Shown here piece by piece: positions 1-6,046 of a stretch of 6,192 nt of DNA (position 1 is the first letter of the stretch; every line of letters starts with the position of its first letter). The DNA is from Spirochaetota bacterium (GTDB taxonomy: Bacteria; Spirochaetota; Spirochaetia; Treponematales; Breznakiellaceae). The notes under the pieces are model-generated. The model worked only from the letters and a program-made list of their open reading frames with translations. It had not been told where the DNA came from and did no database searches. Both the position numbers and the translations under genes were made by a program. The stretch covers positions 1 to 6,192 of the forward strand of contig JAEWSV010000404.1 of NCBI GenBank assembly GCA_023398155.1, in the 5' to 3' direction.

Positions 1-395
1 GTCGAGGACTTAGTACCGAGCGCACGTCTCCAAAGTTCCCTGCCGGCCCGGTTCACGGCGACGAGGCGGCCATCCGCGACGACGTAGCTCGTCCCCTCGC
101 GGGAGCGGACAACGACCGGCGCGAGGACGCCGCCGGCGTCCCATCGCCAAAGCGGATTTCCCGAACTCCCGTAGGCCTGGAGGCTCCCGTCGTCGCAGGC
201 CAGGACGACGGAACCCGCCTGGGCCGCCGGCGCGGCCATCGCGCGCGCCCCCAGGGCCCGTCGCCAGACCGCCGCCGTCGCGGCGGGCGGCGCCGAAGAC
301 GCGATCGGCGCGGAGGGGGATGGCGGTACGGTTTGGGCCATCACCGCTGCCGCTATACCGGTTAGGGCTACGGCGGCGAGGACGCCGATCCTCAA
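1..395 (-). CDS. Exported PQQ/beta-propeller-repeat protein, N-terminal part (runs off left edge)
   Basis: An open frame of 131 codons reads leftward with no stop to the window edge, so only the N-terminus is seen. It starts at TTG 395-393, preceded by AGGAG with a 6-base gap. Residues 1-20 form a signal peptide (basic RIG, hydrophobic Ala/Val/Leu core, likely cleavage at VMA|QT), followed by a Pro/Ser/Ala-rich linker to about residue 42. Residues 44-125 hold repeated beta-propeller signatures: VWRRALG, then GSVVLACDDGSLQAYGSSGNP-LW, then YVVADGRLVAVNRAG-ELWRRALG. These resemble the G.l.ald..G..lW blades of PQQ-repeat or BamB-like proteins. It probably acts in the periplasm or is envelope-anchored; no lipobox Cys is visible. 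Its start overlaps the stop of the upstream methyltransferase gene by TTGA, so the two are probably co-translated. The exact function is unknown, and a BamB role cannot be argued from this fragment. Confidence 0.75.
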   Translation of the reverse strand, partial: MRIGVLAAVALTGIAAAVMAQTVPPSPSAPIASSAPPAATAAVWRRALGARAMAAPAAQAGSVVLACDDGSLQAYGSSGNPLWRWDAGGVLAPVVVRSREGTSYVVADGRLVAVNRAGRELWRRALGTKSS

Positions 396-1573
396 TCGCG
401 GCTCCTGAATACCGCGAGGGCCTCTACGTGGGGCGTTTGGGGATAGAAATCGTAGCAGGAAAGGCTATCGAGTACGTAGGTTCCGGCGAGTTCCTTGGCG
501 TCCCGCGCGAGGGTGGCCGGATCGCAGGAAACGTAGGCGAGGACTTGCGGCCGCAGCTCCGCGATGCGCTTCCGCAAACCCGTCGAGAGGCCGACGCGGG
601 GCGGATCGACGACGGCGAAACCGTAGCGGCCGGTTTCGCTTTTTTCTCGCGGCAGCCGCGACCATTCGTCGTCGCTGAGGGCGAAATAGCGGACGCCGCT
701 ACCCCGCGCGTTTTCCCTCGCGAGGGCGAGGGCGCCGCGGTCGCGTTCCAAGAGGTCGATACGGGGAAAACGGTCGACGAGGAACGCCGCGAAGGTTCCG
801 ACGCCGCAGTAGAGGTCCGCAGCCCGTAAATCCGGATCGACTCCTTCCGCGGCGGCGAGCAGGTCGGGAATCAGGGACTCCAGCGCGGCGGCGTTGCTCT
901 GGAAGAAGCCCTTGACGTTCAGGGCGAGTTCGCGGTTCAGGATACGCACCGTACCCCGTTCCGTGCCGCCTTCGGTCAAGAAGGTCGCGCCCCGGGAATA
1001 GACCGTAAAGCGATCGGCTTGTGGCGGGGGAAGGACGCGGCGCTGGGCGAGCGCCGTCCGTATGCCGTCGTCGGCTATGGGGCAAACGCCGATGGGCAGG
1101 ACCTCGTCCGAAAGCCGCATCTTGAGCCCCACCCGCGGCTCGTCCGGCTTCGGTTTCGCGACGCGGTGGAATTGCATGCGGTTCCGGTATCCGTAGGGCG
1201 GGGATGGGACGGTTTTTACCGGCGGCAGGTCGACGAAGCCGCCTATGCGCCTGAATGCATCGGCGAGTACGGCCGCCTTAGCGGCGAGTTGTTCATCGTA
1301 GGATATATGCTGGAGGGCGCAACCGCCGCAACGGCCGTAGAGGGGGCAGGTCGGCTCGGCGCGCCGTTCCGACGCTTCCAGGACGCGGACGAGTTCCGCC
1401 CGGATGAAGGCCGGCTTTTCCTCGACGACACGTACCTCCGCGAGGTCTCCCGGGGCGGTCATATCCACGAAGACAGTCTTCCCGCCCTCGTGCGCGATGC
1501 CCGCGCCGCCCGACGCGATGCGCTCGATGCGCAATTCGATGCGACGATCCGTCGCGTTGTCTCCTCTGGCCAT
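392..1573 (-). CDS. rlmD: 23S rRNA (uracil-C5)-methyltransferase, RlmD/RumA-type, 4Fe-4S
   Basis: SAM-dependent RNA m5U methyltransferase of the TrmA/RumA family, expected to methylate a uracil in 23S rRNA (U1939 in E. coli RlmD). Counting from ATG 1573 (393 aa): a TRAM RNA-binding domain lies at about 12-66. The iron-sulphur cysteines are C76, C82, C85 (CPLYGRCGGCALQH) and C164 (IGVCPI). FFQSN is at 223-227, the SAM motif DLYCGVGTF at 253-261, and DPPR at 323-326. The catalytic nucleophile C350 sits in SCDPATLARD, and the general-base Glu E384 in PQTPHVE. All key residues are present and the length is slightly under E. coli RlmD. An in-frame GTG at 1591 would add six residues, but the -10 element TATACT lies inside that extension, so ATG 1573 is preferred. 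There is no Shine-Dalgarno. The family is near-certain; the target base (RlmD versus another m5U enzyme) is inferred from the 4Fe-4S motif. Confidence 0.92.
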   Translation of the reverse strand: MARGDNATDRRIELRIERIASGGAGIAHEGGKTVFVDMTAPGDLAEVRVVEEKPAFIRAELVRVLEASERRAEPTCPLYGRCGGCALQHISYDEQLAAKAAVLADAFRRIGGFVDLPPVKTVPSPPYGYRNRMQFHRVAKPKPDEPRVGLKMRLSDEVLPIGVCPIADDGIRTALAQRRVLPPPQADRFTVYSRGATFLTEGGTERGTVRILNRELALNVKGFFQSNAAALESLIPDLLAAAEGVDPDLRAADLYCGVGTFAAFLVDRFPRIDLLERDRGALALARENARGSGVRYFALSDDEWSRLPREKSETGRYGFAVVDPPRVGLSTGLRKRIAELRPQVLAYVSCDPATLARDAKELAGTYVLDSLSCYDFYPQTPHVEALAVFRSRD

Positions 1574-1581
1574 TACGGCCC

Positions 1582-1590
1582 AGTATACCA
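1582..1590 (-). promoter_or_regulatory. Extended -10 promoter of the rlmD-PQQ operon
   Basis: Read leftward, the sequence is TGGTATACT: a TGn extension at 1590-1588 and a -10 hexamer TATACT at 1587-1582. No convincing -35 is present; TTCCAT at 1611-1606 is the nearest, with an 18-base gap and a poor match. Eight bases separate the hexamer from ATG 1573, so transcription should start at or within about two bases of the start codon. Confidence 0.55.
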
Positions 1591-1597
1591 CGCGGCG

Positions 1598-1626
1598 TTG
1601 CGCGCATGGAAGAACGGGATTACAAT
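1598..1626 (+). promoter_or_regulatory. Promoter of the alpha/beta hydrolase gene
   Basis: A -35-like TTGCGC (1598-1603) is followed by a 17-base spacer and a -10-like TACAAT (1621-1626). Seven bases separate the -10 from ATG 1634, so initiation would fall at or next to the start codon. The -35 element and spacer overlap the upstream part of the divergent rlmD promoter, so the two may compete for RNA polymerase. Confidence 0.55.
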
Positions 1627-1633
1627 CGAGGCC

Positions 1634-2584
1634 ATGAACGAATCGAGCCTCCTAATCGATGCCGACGACGGCGCCAAGCTGTTCGTGCGGATCTGGCGTC
1701 CCGCCGGCCAAGTCCGCGCGGTCCTCCAGATCGTCCACGGCATGGCCGAGCATTCGGCCCGCTACGGCCGCGTGGCCGAAAAGCTCGTGGCCGCGGGCAT
1801 CGAAGTGTGGGCGGACGACCATCGCGGTCACGGCCGGACCGCCGAAACGGCGATCAACGATCCGTCCGAGGGCGGCCTGCTCGGCCATTGCGCGGATCGC
1901 TCCGGCGCCGCGCGGGTCCTCAGGGACCTCGAGAGAATAGGCGACAAGATCACGATCGATCGTCCCGGTCTGCCATTTTTCCTGCTCGGCCATTCCTGGG
2001 GTTCCTTTCTCGCCCAGGCCTACATAGAGCGGGACGGCGCCCAGTTCGCGGGTTGCGTCCTTTCAGGAACGCGGGGACCGGGAGGCGCGGTGATGACCGT
2101 CGGCGCCGCCCTCGCCCGCGCCGTATCCGCGGTCGGTCCCCGCCGGTATTCGCCTTTCCTCCGTTCGCTCGCGGACGGCCAGTACCACAAGCCCTTCAGG
2201 CCGAACCGCACCCCGTTCGACTGGATTTCCCGCGACGAAGCCGAGGTGGACGCCTACGTCGCCGACCCGCTCTGCGGTTTCCGCTGCTCGGCGGGTTTCT
2301 ACCGCGATTTGACGGGCCTTCTCGCTACGATCCATCGGCGCGAAGAGATGGCGCGCATACCGACCGGCCTGCCTATCTTCGTATTCGGCGGATCGGCGGA
2401 TCCGGTGGGCGACATGGGCGCGAGTCCCGCCGCCCTCGTGGAGGCCTACCGGAAGCTCGGCATCAAGGATCTCGAATTCGTGCTCTACCCCCAGGGCCGC
2501 CACGAGATGCTCAACGAGACAAACCGCGACGAGGTGAGCGCGACGCTGCTCGCGTGGCTCGAACGCCGCATACCGAAGGACTGA
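1634..2584 (+). CDS. Alpha/beta hydrolase, monoacylglycerol lipase/lysophospholipase type
   Basis: A 316-aa alpha/beta-hydrolase of the serine aminopeptidase S33 / Hydrolase_4 group (PldB and monoacylglycerol-lipase-like). It probably hydrolyses an acyl ester of a monoglyceride or lysophospholipid in the cytoplasm; no signal peptide is seen. The motifs appear in order: the oxyanion-loop HGMAEHSARY (35-44), DHRGHGRT (62-69), the nucleophile elbow GHSWG (119-123) with Ser121, Asp256 in GGSADPVGD, and His290 in GRHEMLNE. The triad is complete and the length is normal. A variable lid region lies at about 150-235. ATG 1634 is chosen because it directly precedes the conserved N-terminus. The only purine tract, GAGG at 1628-1631, is just 2 bases away, too close for a normal Shine-Dalgarno. 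An in-frame TTG at 1598 is possible but has no ribosome-binding site. It is divergent from rlmD. The substrate is not known. Confidence 0.9.
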   Translation: MNESSLLIDADDGAKLFVRIWRPAGQVRAVLQIVHGMAEHSARYGRVAEKLVAAGIEVWADDHRGHGRTAETAINDPSEGGLLGHCADRSGAARVLRDLERIGDKITIDRPGLPFFLLGHSWGSFLAQAYIERDGAQFAGCVLSGTRGPGGAVMTVGAALARAVSAVGPRRYSPFLRSLADGQYHKPFRPNRTPFDWISRDEAEVDAYVADPLCGFRCSAGFYRDLTGLLATIHRREEMARIPTGLPIFVFGGSADPVGDMGASPAALVEAYRKLGIKDLEFVLYPQGRHEMLNETNRDEVSATLLAWLERRIPKD

Positions 2585-2597
2585 GCGCGGGCGACGC

Positions 2598-2626
2598 TTG
2601 ACGCGCGCGCGAGAGGCGAGCACAAT
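2598..2626 (+). promoter_or_regulatory. Candidate pcnB promoter
   Basis: TTGACG (2598-2603, 5 of 6 to the consensus -35) is followed by a 17-base spacer and CACAAT (2621-2626, 4 of 6 to the -10). A second -10-like hexamer, TAGAAT (2629-2634), lies just downstream but is badly spaced from this -35. Transcription would start near 2633-2642, giving a 5' leader of roughly 30-60 bases, unlike the very short leaders predicted for other genes here. The 86-bp gap (2585-2670) shows no clear terminator for the hydrolase gene. Confidence 0.5.
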
Positions 2627-2670
2627 AGTAGAATAGGAACGCCGTAGCGGATGCCCAGTCTCCGGCGGCG

Positions 2671-3939
2671 ATGATTACGAGCGAGGCATCTTTGCGAATC
2701 CGCTATTCAGCAGCCGAGAACGGAAAGCCCGTCAAGAAGGCGATCGTCTACACGAAAGACGAGCATCGAATCAATCGAAACAGCGTCGACCCCGACGCGC
2801 TCCGCATCGTCGAACGGCTTAAGTCGTCCGGTCATGAAACCTACATCGTCGGCGGCGCCGTCCGGGATCTCATGGTCGGCAAGACACCCAAGGACTTCGA
2901 CATCGTCACCGACGCGGCGCCGACCCGCATCAAGCGGATCTTCCGTAATTCCCGCGTCATCGGCCGACGATTCCGCTTGGTGCACGTATTTTTCGGCCCC
3001 AAGATTTTCGAGGTTTCCACCTTCCGCTCCCTCGTGGACGGAACGACGAGCAACACGTACGGGACGGTGGAGGAGGACGTGCTCCGCCGCGATTTCACCT
3101 TCAACGCCCTTTTCTACGATCCGGAAGAGCAGGTCGTCGTGGACTACGTCGGCGGCGTCCAGGACATCCGCGCCAAGCGGGTGAAACCGGTCATTCCGCT
3201 CGCGATCATATTCAAGGACGACCCGGTGCGCATGCTCCGCGCCGCGAAGTACGCGGCCAGCACCGGTTTCAAGTTGCCGCTCGCGCTCCGTTGGAAGATC
3301 AAGAGCCAGGCGGCCCTCCTCGATCCCATCTCTCCTTCGCGGCTCACGGAAGAAATCTTCAAGATCGTCCATTCGGGACGATCGGTCGCCATCGTGTCCC
3401 TCATGGACAAGCTCGGCCTGTTCACGTATCTGCAGCCGAACGCGGCCGCCCGCATGAAGGCCGATCCCTCCTTCCGCGCGGCCTACCTCGCGAGCCTGGC
3501 GGCCATGGACGCCGCCGCGGCCAAGGACGAGGAAGCCCCTTCCGGACGTCTCCTCTCCTATCTCCTCCGAGACTATCTGGACCGCATCGTCGATTGGCGG
3601 AACGATCCGCTCGAGAGTTACCGATCGGCCCTCGCCGATTGCCGGTCCTACGTCCTGCCGATGAATCCTCCCCGAATCGAGTTGGAGAACGCGGTGCGGC
3701 TCCTGTTCCGCGAGCGCGGCGTGGCGGTGAAGAAGGCGCGCACCTTCGAGAAGGGGCAGCGCAAGGAGGGGCTTCCGGAGCGCGACAAGGACGGCGCGAA
3801 GGTTGAGAAGGCGCCCGCGGACTCAGCCCAGGCCGCGGCCAAGAAACGACGGAGACGCCGTCGCCGCAAGAAGGGAAGCGGGGCCGAGGGAGGCGGAGAG
3901 ATCGGGGCCGGAGGCGAGGCAGGGGAAGCGAACGACTGA
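2671..3939 (+). CDS. pcnB: Poly(A) polymerase I / tRNA nucleotidyltransferase-family protein
   Basis: A class II nucleotidyltransferase that adds AMP to RNA 3' ends (PcnB-type polyadenylation, which marks RNA for decay). Counting from ATG 2671 (422 aa): the active-site head has GGAVRDL at 61-67 and the metal-binding DFD at 75-77 (Asp75, Asp77). RRDFTFNALFYD (139-150) and DYVGGVQDI (158-166) follow. The neck has DDPVRMLRAAKYA (183-195) and SPSRLTEEIFKI (221-232). The NAL-FYD form and VDYVGG block resemble E. coli PAP I more than a CCA-adding enzyme, but sequence cannot exclude CCA activity. The C-terminus is low-complexity, with a Lys/Arg block KKRRRRRRRKK (391-401) and then a Gly/Glu/Ala tail. 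An alternative TTG start at 2692 has GAGG five bases upstream and begins at the conserved RIRYS, whereas ATG 2671 has no Shine-Dalgarno. It ends just before a strong hairpin. Confidence 0.9.
   Translation: MITSEASLRIRYSAAENGKPVKKAIVYTKDEHRINRNSVDPDALRIVERLKSSGHETYIVGGAVRDLMVGKTPKDFDIVTDAAPTRIKRIFRNSRVIGRRFRLVHVFFGPKIFEVSTFRSLVDGTTSNTYGTVEEDVLRRDFTFNALFYDPEEQVVVDYVGGVQDIRAKRVKPVIPLAIIFKDDPVRMLRAAKYAASTGFKLPLALRWKIKSQAALLDPISPSRLTEEIFKIVHSGRSVAIVSLMDKLGLFTYLQPNAAARMKADPSFRAAYLASLAAMDAAAAKDEEAPSGRLLSYLLRDYLDRIVDWRNDPLESYRSALADCRSYVLPMNPPRIELENAVRLLFRERGVAVKKARTFEKGQRKEGLPERDKDGAKVEKAPADSAQAAAKKRRRRRRRKKGSGAEGGGEIGAGGEAGEAND
2683..2694 (+). promoter_or_regulatory. Ribosome-binding site pointing to a TTG start for pcnB
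   Basis: GAGG (2683-2686) lies five bases before in-frame TTG 2692-2694. Translation from there gives a protein starting RIRYS, which is where family similarity begins as I recall it. The upstream ATG 2671 is preceded only by CGGCGGCG. If this site is used, the protein is seven residues shorter. Confidence 0.45.
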
Positions 3940-3947
3940 GAATCGGT

Positions 3948-3975
3948 AGGAAGGACCGCAACGGCGGTCCTTCCT
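3948..3975 (+). terminator. Hairpin terminator between convergent pcnB and TPR-protein genes
   Basis: A perfect 12-bp inverted repeat, AGGAAGGACCGC (3948-3959) and GCGGTCCTTCCT (3964-3975), surrounds an AACG tetraloop. It begins nine bases after the pcnB stop. On the plus strand it is followed by CATTTTCA, a short interrupted U-tract, so it fits a rho-independent terminator for pcnB. The TTTT run abuts the TGA (3983-3981) of the minus-strand gene. The hairpin therefore also lies just beyond that gene, though without a U-tract in that direction, so action on both strands is plausible but less certain. Confidence 0.85.
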
Positions 3976-3980
3976 CATTT

Positions 3981-5159
3981 TCACTTCAACCTGGCTACGA
4001 GCTCGTCGACCTTCGCGGCATAACGCGCGGGAGCCGACGTCTTAGCCTTCTCCAGGAAGGCGACCGCGTCTGTTTTCCTTCCGTCTGCGGCAGCGTTGAT
4101 GCCGAGGGCGTAGTTCACGAGCGCCGGATCGGCCCCGAGCTGTTCGGCCGTCCGGTAGTGGTTCTCGGCGATCGCATAATCCTTCCGCTCGTAGGCGAGC
4201 AATCCCAAGTAGTAGTGCGGGGCGTAGTGGGTCGGCCGAGCGTCGGCCGCGCTCAAGAAGAGCAGCTCCGCGCGATCGCTTTCCTTCGCTGCGTAGGCGG
4301 TCCTGCCGGCCTCGATGAGCTCGGCGAAGGTTTGCCTCGACGCGAGGTAGGACACGCAATCCCTAAAAGCCGTTTCCTCATCGAGCCAATCGGATGCCCG
4401 CTCGGCCACGGCGAGGGCGTTTTCCGCGGCCGACTTCGCGCGTTCCAGGGTCATGAATGTCTCGTAGAGGGTGCGCCGGTACTCCTCCGCATCGGTGTTG
4501 AGCAGGAAGGATGCGAGCGCCCAGGAACCGCCGGTAAGCTTCATGCGGTCGATGTCCGCTTCGCTTTCCCGGTCCGCGAGCAGGATGGCGGAGAGGGAAG
4601 GAGGAGCCGCGACCCAGCTCTTGACCGTCTCCAGCCAGGCGAGGTTCTCCTCGTACGTCAGCTCGTCCTTGGCCGCGTCGTAGCCGAGGCCTTCGAAATA
4701 GACGGCGAAACCTTCCCGGATCCAAGCGGGCGGATTCGGTATGAAGGCGCGGAGGTACTGGATGAACGCCTGATGGGCGAATATCCTTCCGGATCGACCC
4801 GAGGCGAGAACCACGAGTTCGGAGCGATCTTCTCCGTCTCCTCTGCCGTAGTGAAGATAGACGGCATCTTTGCGCGTCTCGCCGAGCTTTTCCAGGAGAT
4901 AGGAGTCGTAGGCGGCTTGGTCGCCGAACGCGCGTACCTTGAGTTTCCTCTGCAACATTTTGGGGCTGAATCGGAAGAGTTTCTCGTAGGCGCGGAACCG
5001 CGCGTCCATCTCCCGCGCGAGGCCGCGGGCATCCTCCGCGCCGAGGGCGGACCTGACCTCGTAGCGCTCCGCGGCAGCTGCCTCGGACGCGACGTCTTCG
5101 GCGGAGACGGAGAATACTACCAACGCCGCCATGAGGCCGGCAGTCATCGCTTTTCTCAT
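3981..5159 (-). CDS. Exported peptidase-MA-like (HExxH-lacking) protein with C-terminal TPR repeats
   Basis: A 392-aa exported protein. Residues 1-20 are a signal peptide (MRKAM, hydrophobic core, cleavage near SVSA|ED). Residues about 30-260 look like a gluzincin/peptidase-MA fold: a beta-rich lead (KLKVRAFGDQAAYDSYL, 72-88) leading to the helix HQAFIQYLRAF (129-139) and PPAWIREGFAVYFEG (143-157). In active relatives the helix reads HExxH; here Glu is Gln130 and the second His is Gln133/134, while the downstream Glu149-Gly is kept, so it is probably catalytically dead. Residues about 277-380 form two to three TPR-like helical pairs (for example YAPHYYLGLLAYERKDYAIA, then a paired helix), suggesting protein binding in the periplasm. 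AGGAGG lies five bases before ATG 5159. It follows the P-loop gene by 16 bases and is probably in the same operon. The TPR repeats and export signal are fairly clear; the peptidase-like domain is a motif-level inference. Confidence 0.78.
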   Translation of the reverse strand: MRKAMTAGLMAALVVFSVSAEDVASEAAAAERYEVRSALGAEDARGLAREMDARFRAYEKLFRFSPKMLQRKLKVRAFGDQAAYDSYLLEKLGETRKDAVYLHYGRGDGEDRSELVVLASGRSGRIFAHQAFIQYLRAFIPNPPAWIREGFAVYFEGLGYDAAKDELTYEENLAWLETVKSWVAAPPSLSAILLADRESEADIDRMKLTGGSWALASFLLNTDAEEYRRTLYETFMTLERAKSAAENALAVAERASDWLDEETAFRDCVSYLASRQTFAELIEAGRTAYAAKESDRAELLFLSAADARPTHYAPHYYLGLLAYERKDYAIAENHYRTAEQLGADPALVNYALGINAAADGRKTDAVAFLEKAKTSAPARYAAKVDELVARLK

Positions 5160-5164
5160 TTCGT

Positions 5165-5170
5165 CCTCCT
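5165..5170 (-). promoter_or_regulatory. Strong Shine-Dalgarno for the TPR-protein gene
   Basis: Read leftward, AGGAGG lies five bases before ATG 5159, inside the 16-base gap after the P-loop gene. A full-consensus site here shows that the organism uses canonical ribosome binding within operons, which makes its absence before the three operon-leading starts more notable. Confidence 0.8.
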
Positions 5171-5175
5171 TGCCC

Positions 5176-6042
5176 CTATTGGGATATCCGATCGATGATG
5201 ATATTCACTTCCTCGATGAGTATACCGGTGAAGCGCTCGATGTTGTCGATGAGATATTGCTGAAGCTCGTGTATGTTGCCGGAAAGCTGGGTCCCGTACG
5301 GCACGTCGATGGTGATGACGAGGCGATACCCCGGGCCGTCGTCCTTCACGATGATCTTCTTGATGTGGATGTCCTGGTTGAATTCGTCCACGCAGTGGAT
5401 GACCATCTGGCTCAGGGCGGCTTCCGAGATGATGACCTTGCCCCGTTTCGAATACTCCGGCCGCACGACCGCCTTCTCGTAGAGCTTGGACGCGTTGCCT
5501 ATGGGCGCGGGCGTCCCCTTCTTGAGGAATACGCGGACCGCGTCGTAGAAGATGTTCGGATAGTTCCGCTTCACCTCGATGGAAGGAACGGGAATGACGT
5601 GCTTGCCTTCCACCTTGCGGGAACGGATGGCTTTCTGGATCTCCTCCTGGGTGGCGATGTCCTCGATCTTAACGATCTTGGAAGGCTGGGGCAGTTGGAG
5701 ACGGGCCGCTATCTTGTTCACCATCTTGATCGAGGTGCCGAGGATGAGGACCTTGTGGAAGCGCTCCCCTTGGAGCCGCCGCGCCACTTCGTCCCGGTGG
5801 GCCTTGTCGTCGAAGAGGGCGACCTTCACCGCGGCGAGGAAGGTTTTCTCTTTTTTAGCGGAGTGTCCCGCGAGGATGCGGTGATCGCGGATCAGGAGAC
5901 CGTCGTCGATGATGAGTTCTATTCCGTATTTCTGGGCGACGAGCTTGGCGCGGAAGCTCTTCCCCGTTCCGCTTTCGCCGACGAGGGCGTAGACCCGTAC
6001 GCCTTTGATGAGCCAATAGAGATCGCTGAACACGCGGCGCAT
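5176..6042 (-). CDS. P-loop ATP-binding protein fused to an Asp23/Gls24 (YloU)-like domain
   Basis: A 288-aa cytoplasmic protein with no signal peptide or membrane segment. The N-terminal domain is a P-loop NTPase: Walker A GESGTGKS (22-29), the acidic strand IELIIDDGLLI (41-51, Asp46-Asp47, possibly Walker B), the hydrophobic strand KVLILGTS (97-104), and the conserved-looking block EGKHVIPVPSIEVKRNYP (145-162). Residues about 201-286 match the Asp23/Gls24 pattern: GKVIISEAAL, then LVITIDVPYGTQL (241-253), a helix, and TGILIEEVNIIIDRI (272-286). Asp23-like proteins are known as envelope-stress or cell-surface-associated proteins in Firmicutes; the role of this fusion is not known to me. ATG 6042 lies 4 bases after the upstream stop; AGGA at 6048-6045 is too close (2 bases) to serve well. 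A -10 TATAAT sits 8 bases upstream. It is operonic with the TPR protein. The domain calls are good; the function is unassigned. Confidence 0.85.
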   Translation of the reverse strand: MRRVFSDLYWLIKGVRVYALVGESGTGKSFRAKLVAQKYGIELIIDDGLLIRDHRILAGHSAKKEKTFLAAVKVALFDDKAHRDEVARRLQGERFHKVLILGTSIKMVNKIAARLQLPQPSKIVKIEDIATQEEIQKAIRSRKVEGKHVIPVPSIEVKRNYPNIFYDAVRVFLKKGTPAPIGNASKLYEKAVVRPEYSKRGKVIISEAALSQMVIHCVDEFNQDIHIKKIIVKDDGPGYRLVITIDVPYGTQLSGNIHELQQYLIDNIERFTGILIEEVNIIIDRISQ

Positions 6043-6046
6043 ATTC

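Noticed and set aside
320..829. Plus-strand frame across the rlmD 3' end and the PQQ gene
   Set aside because: It is antisense to the rlmD catalytic domain (DPPR, SCDPAT, HVE) and overlaps a second supported gene.
1589..1591. GTG 1591 as the rlmD start (six residues longer)
   Set aside because: It has no ribosome-binding site, and the extension would contain the promoter -10. The TRAM domain is complete from ATG 1573.
1606..2601. Plus-strand 331-codon frame overlapping the hydrolase
   Set aside because: The translation is an Arg/Pro-rich out-of-frame shadow. The hydrolase frame has a full catalytic triad.
2585..2670. GC-rich repeats after the hydrolase stop, considered as a terminator
   Set aside because: No stable stem followed by a T-run was found. 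The CGCGCGCG stretch is simple sequence.
4158..5198. Long plus-strand open frame opposite the TPR-protein gene
   Set aside because: It is fully antisense to a gene with a signal peptide, TPR pattern and AGGAGG site. Its translation has no recognisable motif, and long antisense frames are expected in GC-rich coding DNA.
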